Shown: positions 1-5,254 of the stretch, one piece after another | Numbering within the stretch: position 1 is the stretch's first letter | Layout of the letters: each line of letters starts with the position of its first letter | Source of the DNA: an uncultured Succinatimonas sp. | GTDB taxonomy: Bacteria; Pseudomonadota; Gammaproteobacteria; Enterobacterales; Succinivibrionaceae | DNA: 7,732 nt | Reading direction: 5' to 3' | NCBI GenBank assembly: GCA_905201175.1 | Contig: CAJKNC010000074.1 | Location: 1 to 7,732 of the forward strand | Position numbers and translations under genes: made by a program | Notes under the pieces: model-generated | Databases searched by the model: none | Told to the model about the DNA's origin: nothing | Seen by the model: the letters and a program-made list of their open reading frames with translations, nothing else

Positions 1-6
1 CATAAC

Positions 7-42
7 AAAACCCCATTATCAATCATGTGATCAATAATGGGG
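7..42 (-). terminator. Rho-independent terminator of metK
   Basis: Read on the minus strand, nine base pairs (CCCCATTAT at 11-19 with ATAATGGGG at 34-42) close a stem whose inner part can pair further after a two-base mismatch (22-24 with 29-31). The arm is followed by TTTT (complement of 7-10). It lies 41 bases past the metK stop codon, with no other minus-strand gene between. The U-tract is short, so termination may be incomplete. The same stretch overlaps a repeat that recurs at the other end of the window. Confidence 0.72.
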
Positions 43-52
43 TTCATACTAA
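11..52. repeat. Palindromic intergenic repeat, left copy
   Basis: Bases 27-51 read on the plus strand match bases 7705-7681 read on the minus strand in three blocks: GTGATCAAT, TGGGG and CATACTA. That is 21 of 25 bases, with only a one-base shift between blocks. The sequence also forms the palindrome used as the metK terminator. Two copies of a hairpin-forming intergenic sequence suggest a REP/MITE-like family or the ends of an insertion sequence. The family is not recognised. Confidence 0.5.
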
Positions 53-83
53 TTGGCGCATTTTTAGGTATGAATAATAAGCA

Positions 84-1229
84 TTAGAGCATTGATCTTA
101 AAATTTCAGCTTTATCTGTTTTTTCCCAAGGGAATTCCTCGCGTCCGAAGTGTCCGTAAGTCGCAGTAGGCTGATAAATAGGTCTTAACAGATCCAGCTG
201 CTTTATCAAGCCGTAAGGACGAAGATCTACTACCTCGCTAATCATGGCAGCAATTCTGTCTTCAGGAATGATGCCTGTGCCGAAAGTATTTACAGATACA
301 GATACAGGCTTAGAAACACCTATAGCATAGGAAACCTGAATTTCACAGCGTTTAGCTAAGTTGGCGGCAACAATGTTCTTTGCTGCATAGCGGGCTGCAT
401 AAGCTGCAGATCTGTCTACCTTTGAAGGATCTTTTCCCGAGAAGGCTCCGCCGCCATGACGAGCTGCACCGCCGTAAGTATCTACAATAATTTTACGGCC
501 AGTAACGCCGGCATCGCCTACAGGTCCGCCAATTACGAAACGACCGGTAGGATTGATGAAGTATTTTGTTTTAGCTGTCAGATACTTAGAGGGAATTACC
601 TTTTTTATAATCTCCTCCATTACGCCTTCATGCACGGTTTCCTGACTGACATCAGGAGTATGCTGTGAGGATAAAACAATAGTATCAATATAATCGATAG
701 AGCCATCATCCTTATACGCAAAGGTTACCTGGCTTTTAGCATCAGGACGCAAGAACGGCAGAATGCCCTGACGGCGAACTAAAGATTGGCGGCGCATGAG
801 CTGATGCGCATAGGTAATCGGGGCCGGCATAAGCTCGGGGGTCTCATTTGTGGCATAGCCGAACATCATGCCCTGATCTCCTGCACCCTGATCTTCAGGG
901 TTTTCTCTGCTTACGCCTTGATTGATATCTGGAGATTGTTTGCCTAAAGCATTTAGAAATGCACAATAATGGCCATCAAAACCTACCTCTGTAGTGTTGT
1001 AGCCAATATCACAGATAGTTTTTCTGACTACAGCTTCAAAATCAACATTAGCAGTAGTAGTAACCTCACCGGCAACGAGAACTAGTCCTGTTTTAACTAA
1101 AGTCTCGCAGGCAACATGAGCATAACGATCTTCTTTTAAGATAGCGTCTAAAACGGCATCGGAAACTTGATCGGCAACTTTATCAGGATGTCCTTCTGAA
1201 ACAGATTCAGAGGTAAATAGATGGGACAT
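84..1229 (-). CDS. metK: S-adenosylmethionine synthetase (methionine adenosyltransferase)
   Basis: Cytosolic enzyme that joins methionine and ATP into S-adenosylmethionine, releasing phosphate and pyrophosphate; it supplies methyl groups and feeds polyamine synthesis. The 381 residues match the usual bacterial length (about 384). Family signatures are intact: the N-terminal GHPDK (13-17) for ATP and metal binding, GAGDQGMMFGYA (115-126), and the glycine-rich phosphate loop GGGAFSGKD (259-267). All three MetK subdomains appear complete, and it ends in a normal stop with a terminator just beyond. The ATG is supported by a GGAG Shine-Dalgarno seven bases upstream on the minus strand. It is transcribed away from tal. 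Its codon use (AAA, GAA, CAA, GGA common) differs from the AAG/CAG/GGC-rich glycolytic genes to its right, which suggests lower expression. I see no convincing MetJ box or SAM riboswitch upstream. Confidence 0.98.
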   Translation of the reverse strand: MSHLFTSESVSEGHPDKVADQVSDAVLDAILKEDRYAHVACETLVKTGLVLVAGEVTTTANVDFEAVVRKTICDIGYNTTEVGFDGHYCAFLNALGKQSPDINQGVSRENPEDQGAGDQGMMFGYATNETPELMPAPITYAHQLMRRQSLVRRQGILPFLRPDAKSQVTFAYKDDGSIDYIDTIVLSSQHTPDVSQETVHEGVMEEIIKKVIPSKYLTAKTKYFINPTGRFVIGGPVGDAGVTGRKIIVDTYGGAARHGGGAFSGKDPSKVDRSAAYAARYAAKNIVAANLAKRCEIQVSYAIGVSKPVSVSVNTFGTGIIPEDRIAAMISEVVDLRPYGLIKQLDLLRPIYQPTATYGHFGREEFPWEKTDKAEILRSML

Positions 1230-1266
1230 AAAAAAGCTCCATAATTACAAGATTAATGTGGCCGTT

Positions 1267-1295
1267 ATTATATGAGAAATTTCCTTGTAATAAAA
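1267..1295 (-). promoter_or_regulatory. Probable sigma-70 promoter of metK
   Basis: The minus strand carries a perfect TATAAT -10 box (complement of 1267-1272). A weak -35-like TTTTAT sits 17 bases upstream (1290-1295). Transcription would start near 1260, leaving a leader of about 30 bases, too short for a riboswitch. The -10 is convincing; the -35 is poor. Confidence 0.5.
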
Positions 1296-1381
1296 TTGTT
1301 TTTTAAGCTTAATAATGGTGAGCTGTCATTTTTATTAAAAACTTTTTAATTAGATTTTAGCTAAAAAGATCAGCGGCTAAA

Positions 1382-1412
1382 CCTTCGTCCTTTAGGGCGG
1401 TGAAGGCGTCAA
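1382..1412 (+). mobile_element. Hairpin resembling an IS200/IS605 (TnpB-type) right end, remnant
   Basis: A GC-rich stem-loop stands out in an AT-rich spacer. CCTTC (1382-1386) pairs with GAAGG (1402-1406), GTCC (1387-1390) pairs with GGGC (1395-1398) including one G-U, the loop is TTTA, and there is a three-base bulge. It is followed by CGTCAA. A GTCCTTTAGGGCGG-type hairpin followed by GTCAA is, from general knowledge, typical of the right end of IS605/IS1341-type elements and of the 3' end of the TnpB guide (omega/re) RNA scaffold. No tnpA or tnpB coding sequence or left end is visible nearby, so this would be a solo relic. It lacks a T-tract, so it is not a terminator. It could instead be a small RNA or a chance hairpin. 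Confidence 0.42.
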
Positions 1413-1517
1413 TTTAATTTAAGCAATAAATTCAGACCGTTTAAGAGACTTTTTAGCGACAATACATTTTGTATTTTAAATATTAAAAATCAAAATATTG
1501 CTATAGCTTTAAAGTCA

Positions 1518-1533
1518 GCGCAACAAGTTGCGT
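1518..1533. repeat. Dyad-symmetric site in the metK-tal spacer
   Basis: CGCAAC (1519-1524) and GTTGCG (1527-1532) are perfect inverted repeats around an AA centre. Fourteen bases of near-palindrome with GC-rich arms inside an AT-rich divergent spacer look like a regulator binding site, but I do not recognise the regulator. The two-base loop makes an RNA hairpin unlikely. Confidence 0.35.
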
Positions 1534-1579
1534 AAAAATAAATAAATAAAAATTAGAGTTAGCTCACGTAACGGTAAAA

Positions 1580-1595
1580 ATGCAAACGGTTACGA
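1580..1595. promoter_or_regulatory. PurR/LacI-family-like operator upstream of tal
   Basis: The sequence around GCAAACGGTTAC agrees at 11 of 14 defined positions with the E. coli PurR box (ACGCAAACGTTTNCNT), including the central CG typical of LacI-family operators. A related inverted half, GTAACGGT at 1568-1575, faces ACGGTTAC at 1586-1593. It lies about 40 bases upstream of a candidate tal -10 box, a sensible place for control. The regulator is unknown; a single imperfect match by eye is modest evidence. Confidence 0.35.
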
Positions 1596-1637
1596 AGATT
1601 AATTGAAGTACAATAGCCTACAAAATTTAAATTGCTT

Positions 1638-1643
1638 TATAAT
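1638..1643 (+). promoter_or_regulatory. Candidate -10 box of the tal promoter
   Basis: A perfect TATAAT lies 66 bases before the tal start codon, with no good -35 at the usual distance. TACAAT at 1609-1614 is an alternative. Either would need an activator or an unrecognised -35. Confidence 0.33.
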
Positions 1644-1708
1644 TTGAAGATTAGGAATAAAACTGCAATCATAAAATTTATAAGGCTTATTGCAAAATAG
1701 GAGTTGCC

Positions 1709-2359
1709 ATGCGTTTTTTTATTGATACTGCAAATGTAGAAGACATTCGTAAAGCTAATGAAATGGGTGTAATTTGTGGCGTTACCACTAACCCTTCCCT
1801 TATTGCCAAAGAAGGCCGTGATTTTAATGAAGTAATTAAAGAGATTACTTCTATCGTTGATGGCCCTATCAGTGGTGAGGTTAAGGCAACAACTACTGAT
1901 GCTGAGACTATGATTAAGGAAGCTCGCGAGATCGCTGCTATTCACCCGAATATGGTTGTTAAGATCCCAATGACTGTTGAAGGCTTAAAGGCTTGCCATC
2001 AGTGCGCTAAAGAGGGCATCAAGACCAATTTAACCTTAATTTTCTCTGCAAACCAGGCTTTATTAGCAGCTCGCGCAGGTGCTACCTACGTATCTCCGTT
2101 TATCGGCCGCTTAGACGATATTTCCTTTGACGGCTTAGATTTAATCCGTGATATTGCTGATATCTTCTCTATCAATGGCATTGATTCTCAGATTATCTGC
2201 GCTTCCGTACGTAACCCGATTCATGTTATGCAGTGCGCTTTAGCTGGTGCTGATATCGCTACCGTTCCTTACAAGGTAATCGAGCAGATGACTCATCATC
2301 CGTTAACTGATGCTGGTATTATCAAGTTCCAGGATGATTACAAGAAAGTATTCGGCTAA
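1709..2359 (+). CDS. tal: Small transaldolase, MipB/TalC (fructose-6-phosphate aldolase-like) family
   Basis: Class I (Schiff-base) aldolase of the non-oxidative pentose phosphate pathway. It moves a dihydroxyacetone unit between sedoheptulose-7-P/glyceraldehyde-3-P and erythrose-4-P/fructose-6-P. The 216 residues fit the short TalC/FSA subfamily rather than the roughly 315-residue TalB usual in enterobacteria. Visible residues: Asp6, GVTTNPS (24-30) with Asn28, Schiff-base Lys85 in VVKIPMT, Arg134 in SPFIGRLDD, and Ser166. Where E. coli FsaA has Gln59 and Tyr131, this protein has Glu57 and Phe131, the transaldolase-type residues, so transaldolase is favoured over fructose-6-P aldolase. Automated pipelines may still label it fsa. 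AGGAG ends five bases before the ATG. It appears to be a single-gene transcript with its own terminator, next to its functional partner tkt. Confidence 0.93.
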   Translation: MRFFIDTANVEDIRKANEMGVICGVTTNPSLIAKEGRDFNEVIKEITSIVDGPISGEVKATTTDAETMIKEAREIAAIHPNMVVKIPMTVEGLKACHQCAKEGIKTNLTLIFSANQALLAARAGATYVSPFIGRLDDISFDGLDLIRDIADIFSINGIDSQIICASVRNPIHVMQCALAGADIATVPYKVIEQMTHHPLTDAGIIKFQDDYKKVFG

Positions 2360-2385
2360 TCTGTATAATAAGAAGTTTTATTAAG

Positions 2386-2421
2386 AAAAATGCCGATCTG
2401 CAGCGATCGGCATTTTTTTTT
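2386..2421 (+). terminator. Strong Rho-independent terminator of tal
   Basis: A 13-base-pair perfect stem (2386-2398 with 2405-2417) with core ATGCCGATC and a six-base loop leads into a run of nine T (2413-2421). It begins 26 bases after the tal stop, so tal is unlikely to be co-transcribed with tkt. Confidence 0.95.
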
Positions 2422-2790
2422 GCAGCAGTCTAGTCTTTGCAGGTGCAGATGCACTTTAGCGGAGCATGCCTTTTTTAGATATGACGGCTGAATATTCGAT
2501 GACTATTTTTGCTCAGGTATGGAAATTCTGAAGGTTTTAAAATTCAAATATAAAGATACAAATGAATTAAAGATCAAAATTTGATACATCAGTATCTGAG
2601 TATAAGGATAATTTAAAATATAATTTAGTATTTAAGATGAGATATATAGCTATATGTATTATGGTTATAATCTTATGCCAAATTAAAAATTACGTCTTAA
2701 AGGCGATGATCTTAATTTAGATCATTAAATAGAAAAAATAATTTTTAACTTGGACTTATGCTAGCCTTAAGGTCATATCTTAAAGCTATA
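2422..2790. other. AT-rich non-coding spacer between tal and tkt
   Basis: I find no supportable gene here. There are clustered TGCA motifs at 2421-2453, including the small dyad GTGCA-GA-TGCAC at 2443-2454. The most regular structure is a 20-base dyad at 2706-2725, listed separately. The rest is low-complexity AT-rich sequence without a coding frame that has a usable ribosome binding site. Confidence 0.6.
2706..2725. promoter_or_regulatory. Symmetric operator-like dyad upstream of tkt
   Basis: ATGATCT (2706-2712) and AGATCAT (2719-2725) are perfect inverted repeats separated by TAATTT. The size and symmetry resemble a helix-turn-helix regulator site. It does not fit the spacing of CRP (TGTGA-N6-TCACA) or FNR (TTGAT-N4-ATCAA). 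It sits about 90 bases upstream of the first candidate tkt -10 box. The regulator is unknown. Confidence 0.35.
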
Positions 2791-2792
2791 AA

Positions 2793-2820
2793 TTAAGAGG
2801 CAGAAGCATACTGGTATTAT
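2793..2820 (+). promoter_or_regulatory. Upstream tkt promoter (P1), extended -10
   Basis: The 13-mer ATACTGGTATTAT (2808-2820) contains TGG directly before TATTAT, an extended -10 element. TTAAGA (2793-2798) sits 16 bases upstream as a -35, matching TTGACA at four of six positions. The same 13-mer recurs 55 bases downstream. Confidence 0.5.
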
Positions 2821-2832
2821 TTGCAGTAATTT

Positions 2833-2848
2833 AATGATGGCAGTCATT
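2833..2848. promoter_or_regulatory. Dyad between the two tkt promoters
   Basis: AATGA (2833-2837) and TCATT (2844-2848) form an inverted repeat around six bases. It lies just downstream of P1 and in the -35 region of P2, where a bound protein could affect both. No regulator is recognised, and five-base arms in AT-rich DNA may be chance. Confidence 0.25.
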
Positions 2849-2862
2849 CTTTAATTTCATTT

Positions 2863-2875
2863 ATACTGGTATTAT
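2863..2875 (+). promoter_or_regulatory. Downstream tkt promoter (P2), extended -10
   Basis: This is an exact second copy of ATACTGGTATTAT, again an extended -10 (TGG before TATTAT), 50 bases from the tkt start codon. No good -35 is seen, which extended -10 promoters can tolerate. Transcription would begin near 2882, leaving a leader of about 45 bases. Confidence 0.5.
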
Positions 2876-2925
2876 CTAGGCTAAAGATTAATAAATTTAT
2901 TTATAACTCAAAGGAGTAATCAACA

Positions 2926-4923
2926 ATGACAGAATATAGGGAATTGGCTAATGCCTTAAGAGCACTGAGCATGGATGGTGTACAAAAGGCAAAATCTGGC
3001 CACCCTGGTGCACCTATGGGTATGGCAGATATGGCCGAGGCTTTATGGAGAGGCTTCTTAAAACACAATCCAAAGAATCCAAAATGGCCTAATCGTGATC
3101 GCTTTGTATTATCAAATGGCCATGCTTCTATGCTCATTTACTCTTTACTCCATCTAAGCGGCTATGATCTTTCTATAGATGATTTAAAGAATTTCCGCCA
3201 GTTAGATTCAAAGACTCCAGGTCATCCTGAATATGGAGAGGTTCCGGGCGTTGAGACTACTACTGGTCCTTTAGGCATGGGACTTGCTAATGCTGTAGGC
3301 ATGGCAATGGCTGAGCGTATGCTTGCCGATGAGTTCAATCGCGACGGCTATAATATTGTTGACCATTTCACCTATGTATTTATGGGTGACGGCTGCTTAA
3401 TGGAGGGCATTTCTCATGAGGCTTGCTCCTTAGCCGGTACCTTAGGCTTAGGAAAGCTGATCGCTTTATATGATTCAAACGGCATCTCCATCGACGGTTC
3501 TGTAAAGAACTGGTTTGCTGATGATACAAAGAAGCGCTTTGAGGGCTATAACTGGCAGGTAATTGAAGTTGCAGACGGCAATGATGGTGCTCAGGTTCGC
3601 GCCGCCATTGAATTAGCTAAGTCTGACTTAAGCCGTCCGTCCATTATTATTTGCCCGACTACTATTGGCTTTGGTTCTCCTAATAAAGGCGGCAAAGCTT
3701 CATCTCACGGTGCTCCTTTAGGAGAAGAAGAGATTAAGATCACCAAGGAGAAATTAGGCTGGAAGTATGGTCCGTTTGAGATCCCGGCTGATATTTATGC
3801 TAAGTGGGATGCCACCGAAAAGGGTGCTAAGCTAGAGAGCGAGTGGGATAGCTTATTTGCTGAGTACAAGAAGGCCTATCCTGAGCTAGCCTCTGAATTT
3901 GAGCGACGCGTCAAAGAAGAGCTTCCTTGTGATTTTGAGAAGAAGACCTCTGAGTGGGTTCACTCCTTGCAGAAGGCTGAAGATCCTAAGTTAGCTACTC
4001 GTAAGGCAGGACAGGTTGCATTAGACTTCTTCGGAGCCTTTATGCCTGAGCTGGTAGGCGGTTCTGCAGACTTAGCTCCGTCTAATTTAACTATCAATAA
4101 GTCTTCTAAGGAAATTTTGCCAGGCAATCTGAACGGCAACTATATTCACTGGGGTGTACGTGAGTTCGCTATGTGCGCCGCTATGAATGGTATCTTATTG
4201 CATGGCGGCTTCCGTCCGTATGGCGGTACCTTCTTGATCTTCTCAGACTATGCCCGCAATGCTTTGCGTATGGCCGCTTTAATGAAGATCCCTACATTAT
4301 TTGTATTCACTCACGATTCTATCGGCGTTGGTGAAGATGGTCCTACTCATGAGCCTATCGAGCAGATTGCATCTTTCCGCATTCTGCCTAACTTTGATGC
4401 TTGGCGTCCTTGCGATATGGTGGAGACTGCTCAGGCTTGGAGCTGCATGCTGCAGCGCAAAGATGGTCCGAGCGCAATTATCCTGACTCGTCAGGGCTTA
4501 GAGCAGATGCCTAGAAATGACAAGCAGGTTGATGATATTGCCCGCGGCGGCTATATTCTGCGCGACTGCGAAGGCACTCCGGATCTTATCTTAATCGGTA
4601 CAGGCTCTGAGGTCGCTTTATGCTACCACGCAGCCTGCGAATTGGAGAAAGAGGGCAAGAAGGTCCGCGTAGTCTCTATGCCAAGTACTGATGTATTTGA
4701 TCGCCAGTCTGATGAATACAAGGAGTCTGTATTGCCTGCTAGCGTTACAGCTCGCGTAGCTGTTGAAGCTGGTGTATCTACCTGCTGGTATAAATATATC
4801 GGCTTGAAGGGCAAGACAGTCTGCATTGATCATTATGGTGCTTCTGCTCCGGCAGCTTTACTGTTCAAGCGTTACGGCTTCACTGTAGAGAATGTTGTTG
4901 CTACTGCTAAGAGCTTATTCTAA
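2926..4923 (+). CDS. tkt: Transketolase
   Basis: Thiamine-diphosphate enzyme of the non-oxidative pentose phosphate pathway. It moves two-carbon ketol units between xylulose-5-P and ribose-5-P or erythrose-4-P. At 665 residues it matches E. coli TktA (663). Three regions are complete: the N-terminal ThDP pyrophosphate domain with His26 (GHPGAP), His66, His100 and the GDG...N metal motif (GDGCLMEG 154-161, Asn185); the pyrimidine domain with catalytic Glu413 (VREF) and His475 (DGPTHEP); and the C-terminal domain. His261 is in SSHGAPLG. Residue 67 is Ala in SNGHAS, where E. coli has Gly. AAGGAG lies nine bases before the ATG. Tandem promoters lie upstream and a strong terminator follows, so it is probably monocistronic. 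The first 45 codons hold AGG/AGA (5, 12, 42) and CAA (20), which are scarce later in the gene. Confidence 0.98.
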   Translation: MTEYRELANALRALSMDGVQKAKSGHPGAPMGMADMAEALWRGFLKHNPKNPKWPNRDRFVLSNGHASMLIYSLLHLSGYDLSIDDLKNFRQLDSKTPGHPEYGEVPGVETTTGPLGMGLANAVGMAMAERMLADEFNRDGYNIVDHFTYVFMGDGCLMEGISHEACSLAGTLGLGKLIALYDSNGISIDGSVKNWFADDTKKRFEGYNWQVIEVADGNDGAQVRAAIELAKSDLSRPSIIICPTTIGFGSPNKGGKASSHGAPLGEEEIKITKEKLGWKYGPFEIPADIYAKWDATEKGAKLESEWDSLFAEYKKAYPELASEFERRVKEELPCDFEKKTSEWVHSLQKAEDPKLATRKAGQVALDFFGAFMPELVGGSADLAPSNLTINKSSKEILPGNLNGNYIHWGVREFAMCAAMNGILLHGGFRPYGGTFLIFSDYARNALRMAALMKIPTLFVFTHDSIGVGEDGPTHEPIEQIASFRILPNFDAWRPCDMVETAQAWSCMLQRKDGPSAIILTRQGLEQMPRNDKQVDDIARGGYILRDCEGTPDLILIGTGSEVALCYHAACELEKEGKKVRVVSMPSTDVFDRQSDEYKESVLPASVTARVAVEAGVSTCWYKYIGLKGKTVCIDHYGASAPAALLFKRYGFTVENVVATAKSLF

Positions 4924-4933
4924 TTTTTAAAAT

Positions 4934-4965
4934 AAAAGGCAGATTAGTCGCTAATCTGCCTTTTT
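4934..4965 (+). terminator. Strong Rho-independent terminator of tkt
   Basis: A 14-base-pair perfect stem (4934-4947 with 4951-4964; core GGCAGATTAG) closes a three-base TCG loop and ends in five T. It starts ten bases after the tkt stop. The A-run/T-run symmetry would let it work in both directions. Confidence 0.95.
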
Positions 4966-4997
4966 CCTGCCTTAAAAAACGTCTTTTACTTAACAAG

Positions 4998-5013
4998 CGT
5001 GATTTGACTCTCA
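4998..5013. promoter_or_regulatory. CRP-like site in the tkt-pgk spacer
   Basis: CGTGA-N6-TCTCA matches the CRP consensus TGTGA-N6-TCACA at eight of ten positions with correct spacing. It lies about 160 bases upstream of the pgk -10 box, far for direct activation. It could serve a distal promoter or be chance. Confidence 0.28.
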
Positions 5014-5022
5014 TTCATATTT

Positions 5023-5054
5023 ATATTTTTAATATATTTTTGTATTAAAAATAT
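5023..5054. repeat. AT-only inverted repeat upstream of pgk
   Basis: ATATTTTTAATA (5023-5034) and TATTAAAAATAT (5043-5054) are perfect 12-base inverted repeats around an eight-base loop. Composed only of A and T, it may act as a bent or nucleoid-protein-binding segment, a weak hairpin, or an AT-rich accident. Confidence 0.45.
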
Positions 5055-5110
5055 TAGACATAATTTATCTTTTCAGCTTGAAAGTCTAATTTAGATTTAA
5101 CTAAAATTAG

Positions 5111-5125
5111 TGAAAATAGTTTTCA
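5111..5125. promoter_or_regulatory. TGAAAA-TAG-TTTTCA dyad upstream of pgk
   Basis: Perfect six-base inverted arms around three bases, centred about 57 bases upstream of the candidate pgk -10 box. The TGAA/TTCA arms recall the Cra (FruR) half-site that controls pgk in E. coli, but the spacer is too long and lacks the central CG. It is only an unassigned candidate operator. Confidence 0.28.
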
Positions 5126-5152
5126 AATTTTTACGCTTTTTTATTGTAAAAA

Positions 5153-5180
5153 TTGTATATCTTGACTCTTGTGTTACAAT
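5153..5180 (+). promoter_or_regulatory. Probable pgk promoter, extended -10
   Basis: TGT immediately precedes TACAAT (5175-5180), giving an extended -10. TTGTAT (5153-5158) sits 16 bases upstream as a -35, matching at its first three positions. Transcription would start around 5187, inside the left arm of the leader stem-loop, so the exact start decides how much of that structure is transcribed. Confidence 0.5.
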
Positions 5181-5182
5181 AA

Positions 5183-5226
5183 ATCATCCAGAGCTTAGGG
5201 AGTAACCCTAAAGTTTTGAGGATGAT
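5183..5226 (+). promoter_or_regulatory. Long stem-loop in the pgk 5' leader
   Basis: The outer arm ATCATCC (5183-5189) pairs with GGATGAT (5220-5226). Five more pairs (5190-5194 with 5213-5217, two of them G-U) lead to TTAGGG (5195-5200) with CCCTAA (5206-5211) around an AGTAA loop. That gives 18 pairs with two small bulges. The 3' side includes one of two TTTTGAGGA copies (5214-5222). The other copy (5234-5242) is the free pgk Shine-Dalgarno, so the structure may affect translation or RNA stability. It has no T-tract and is not a terminator. Confidence 0.5.
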
Positions 5227-5254
5227 GAATTTATTTTGAGGAAATAAACGTATT

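Noticed and set aside
456..668. Plus-strand open frame inside metK
   Set aside because: Antisense shadow of a fully conserved metK coding sequence, with no recognisable product. The same applies to the other open frames overlapping tal, tkt and pgk.
1230..1260. SAM riboswitch upstream of metK
   Set aside because: The predicted leader is about 30 bases, with no room for a riboswitch and no anti-terminator or terminator pair.
1461..1475. AATACA-TTT-TGTATT hairpin
   Set aside because: A short all-AT-type inverted repeat of the kind expected by chance in such AT-rich sequence.
2443..2454. GTGCA-GA-TGCAC dyad after the tal terminator
   Set aside because: Five-base arms in a TGCA-rich patch, with no promoter or gene context to support a role.
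2466..2531. 21-codon ORF in the tal-tkt spacer
   Set aside because: The only GGAG is one base from the ATG, far too close, and no protein similarity is recognisable.
4976..4986. ACGTCT resembling half of a MetJ box
   Set aside because: It is a single partial copy, downstream of tkt and far from metK. MetJ sites are tandem eight-base boxes at met promoters.
5222..5239. Five-codon leader ORF (MMNLF) ending on the pgk Shine-Dalgarno
   Set aside because: GAGG directly abuts its ATG, so there is no usable ribosome binding site. It is more likely a by-product of the duplicated TTTTGAGGA.
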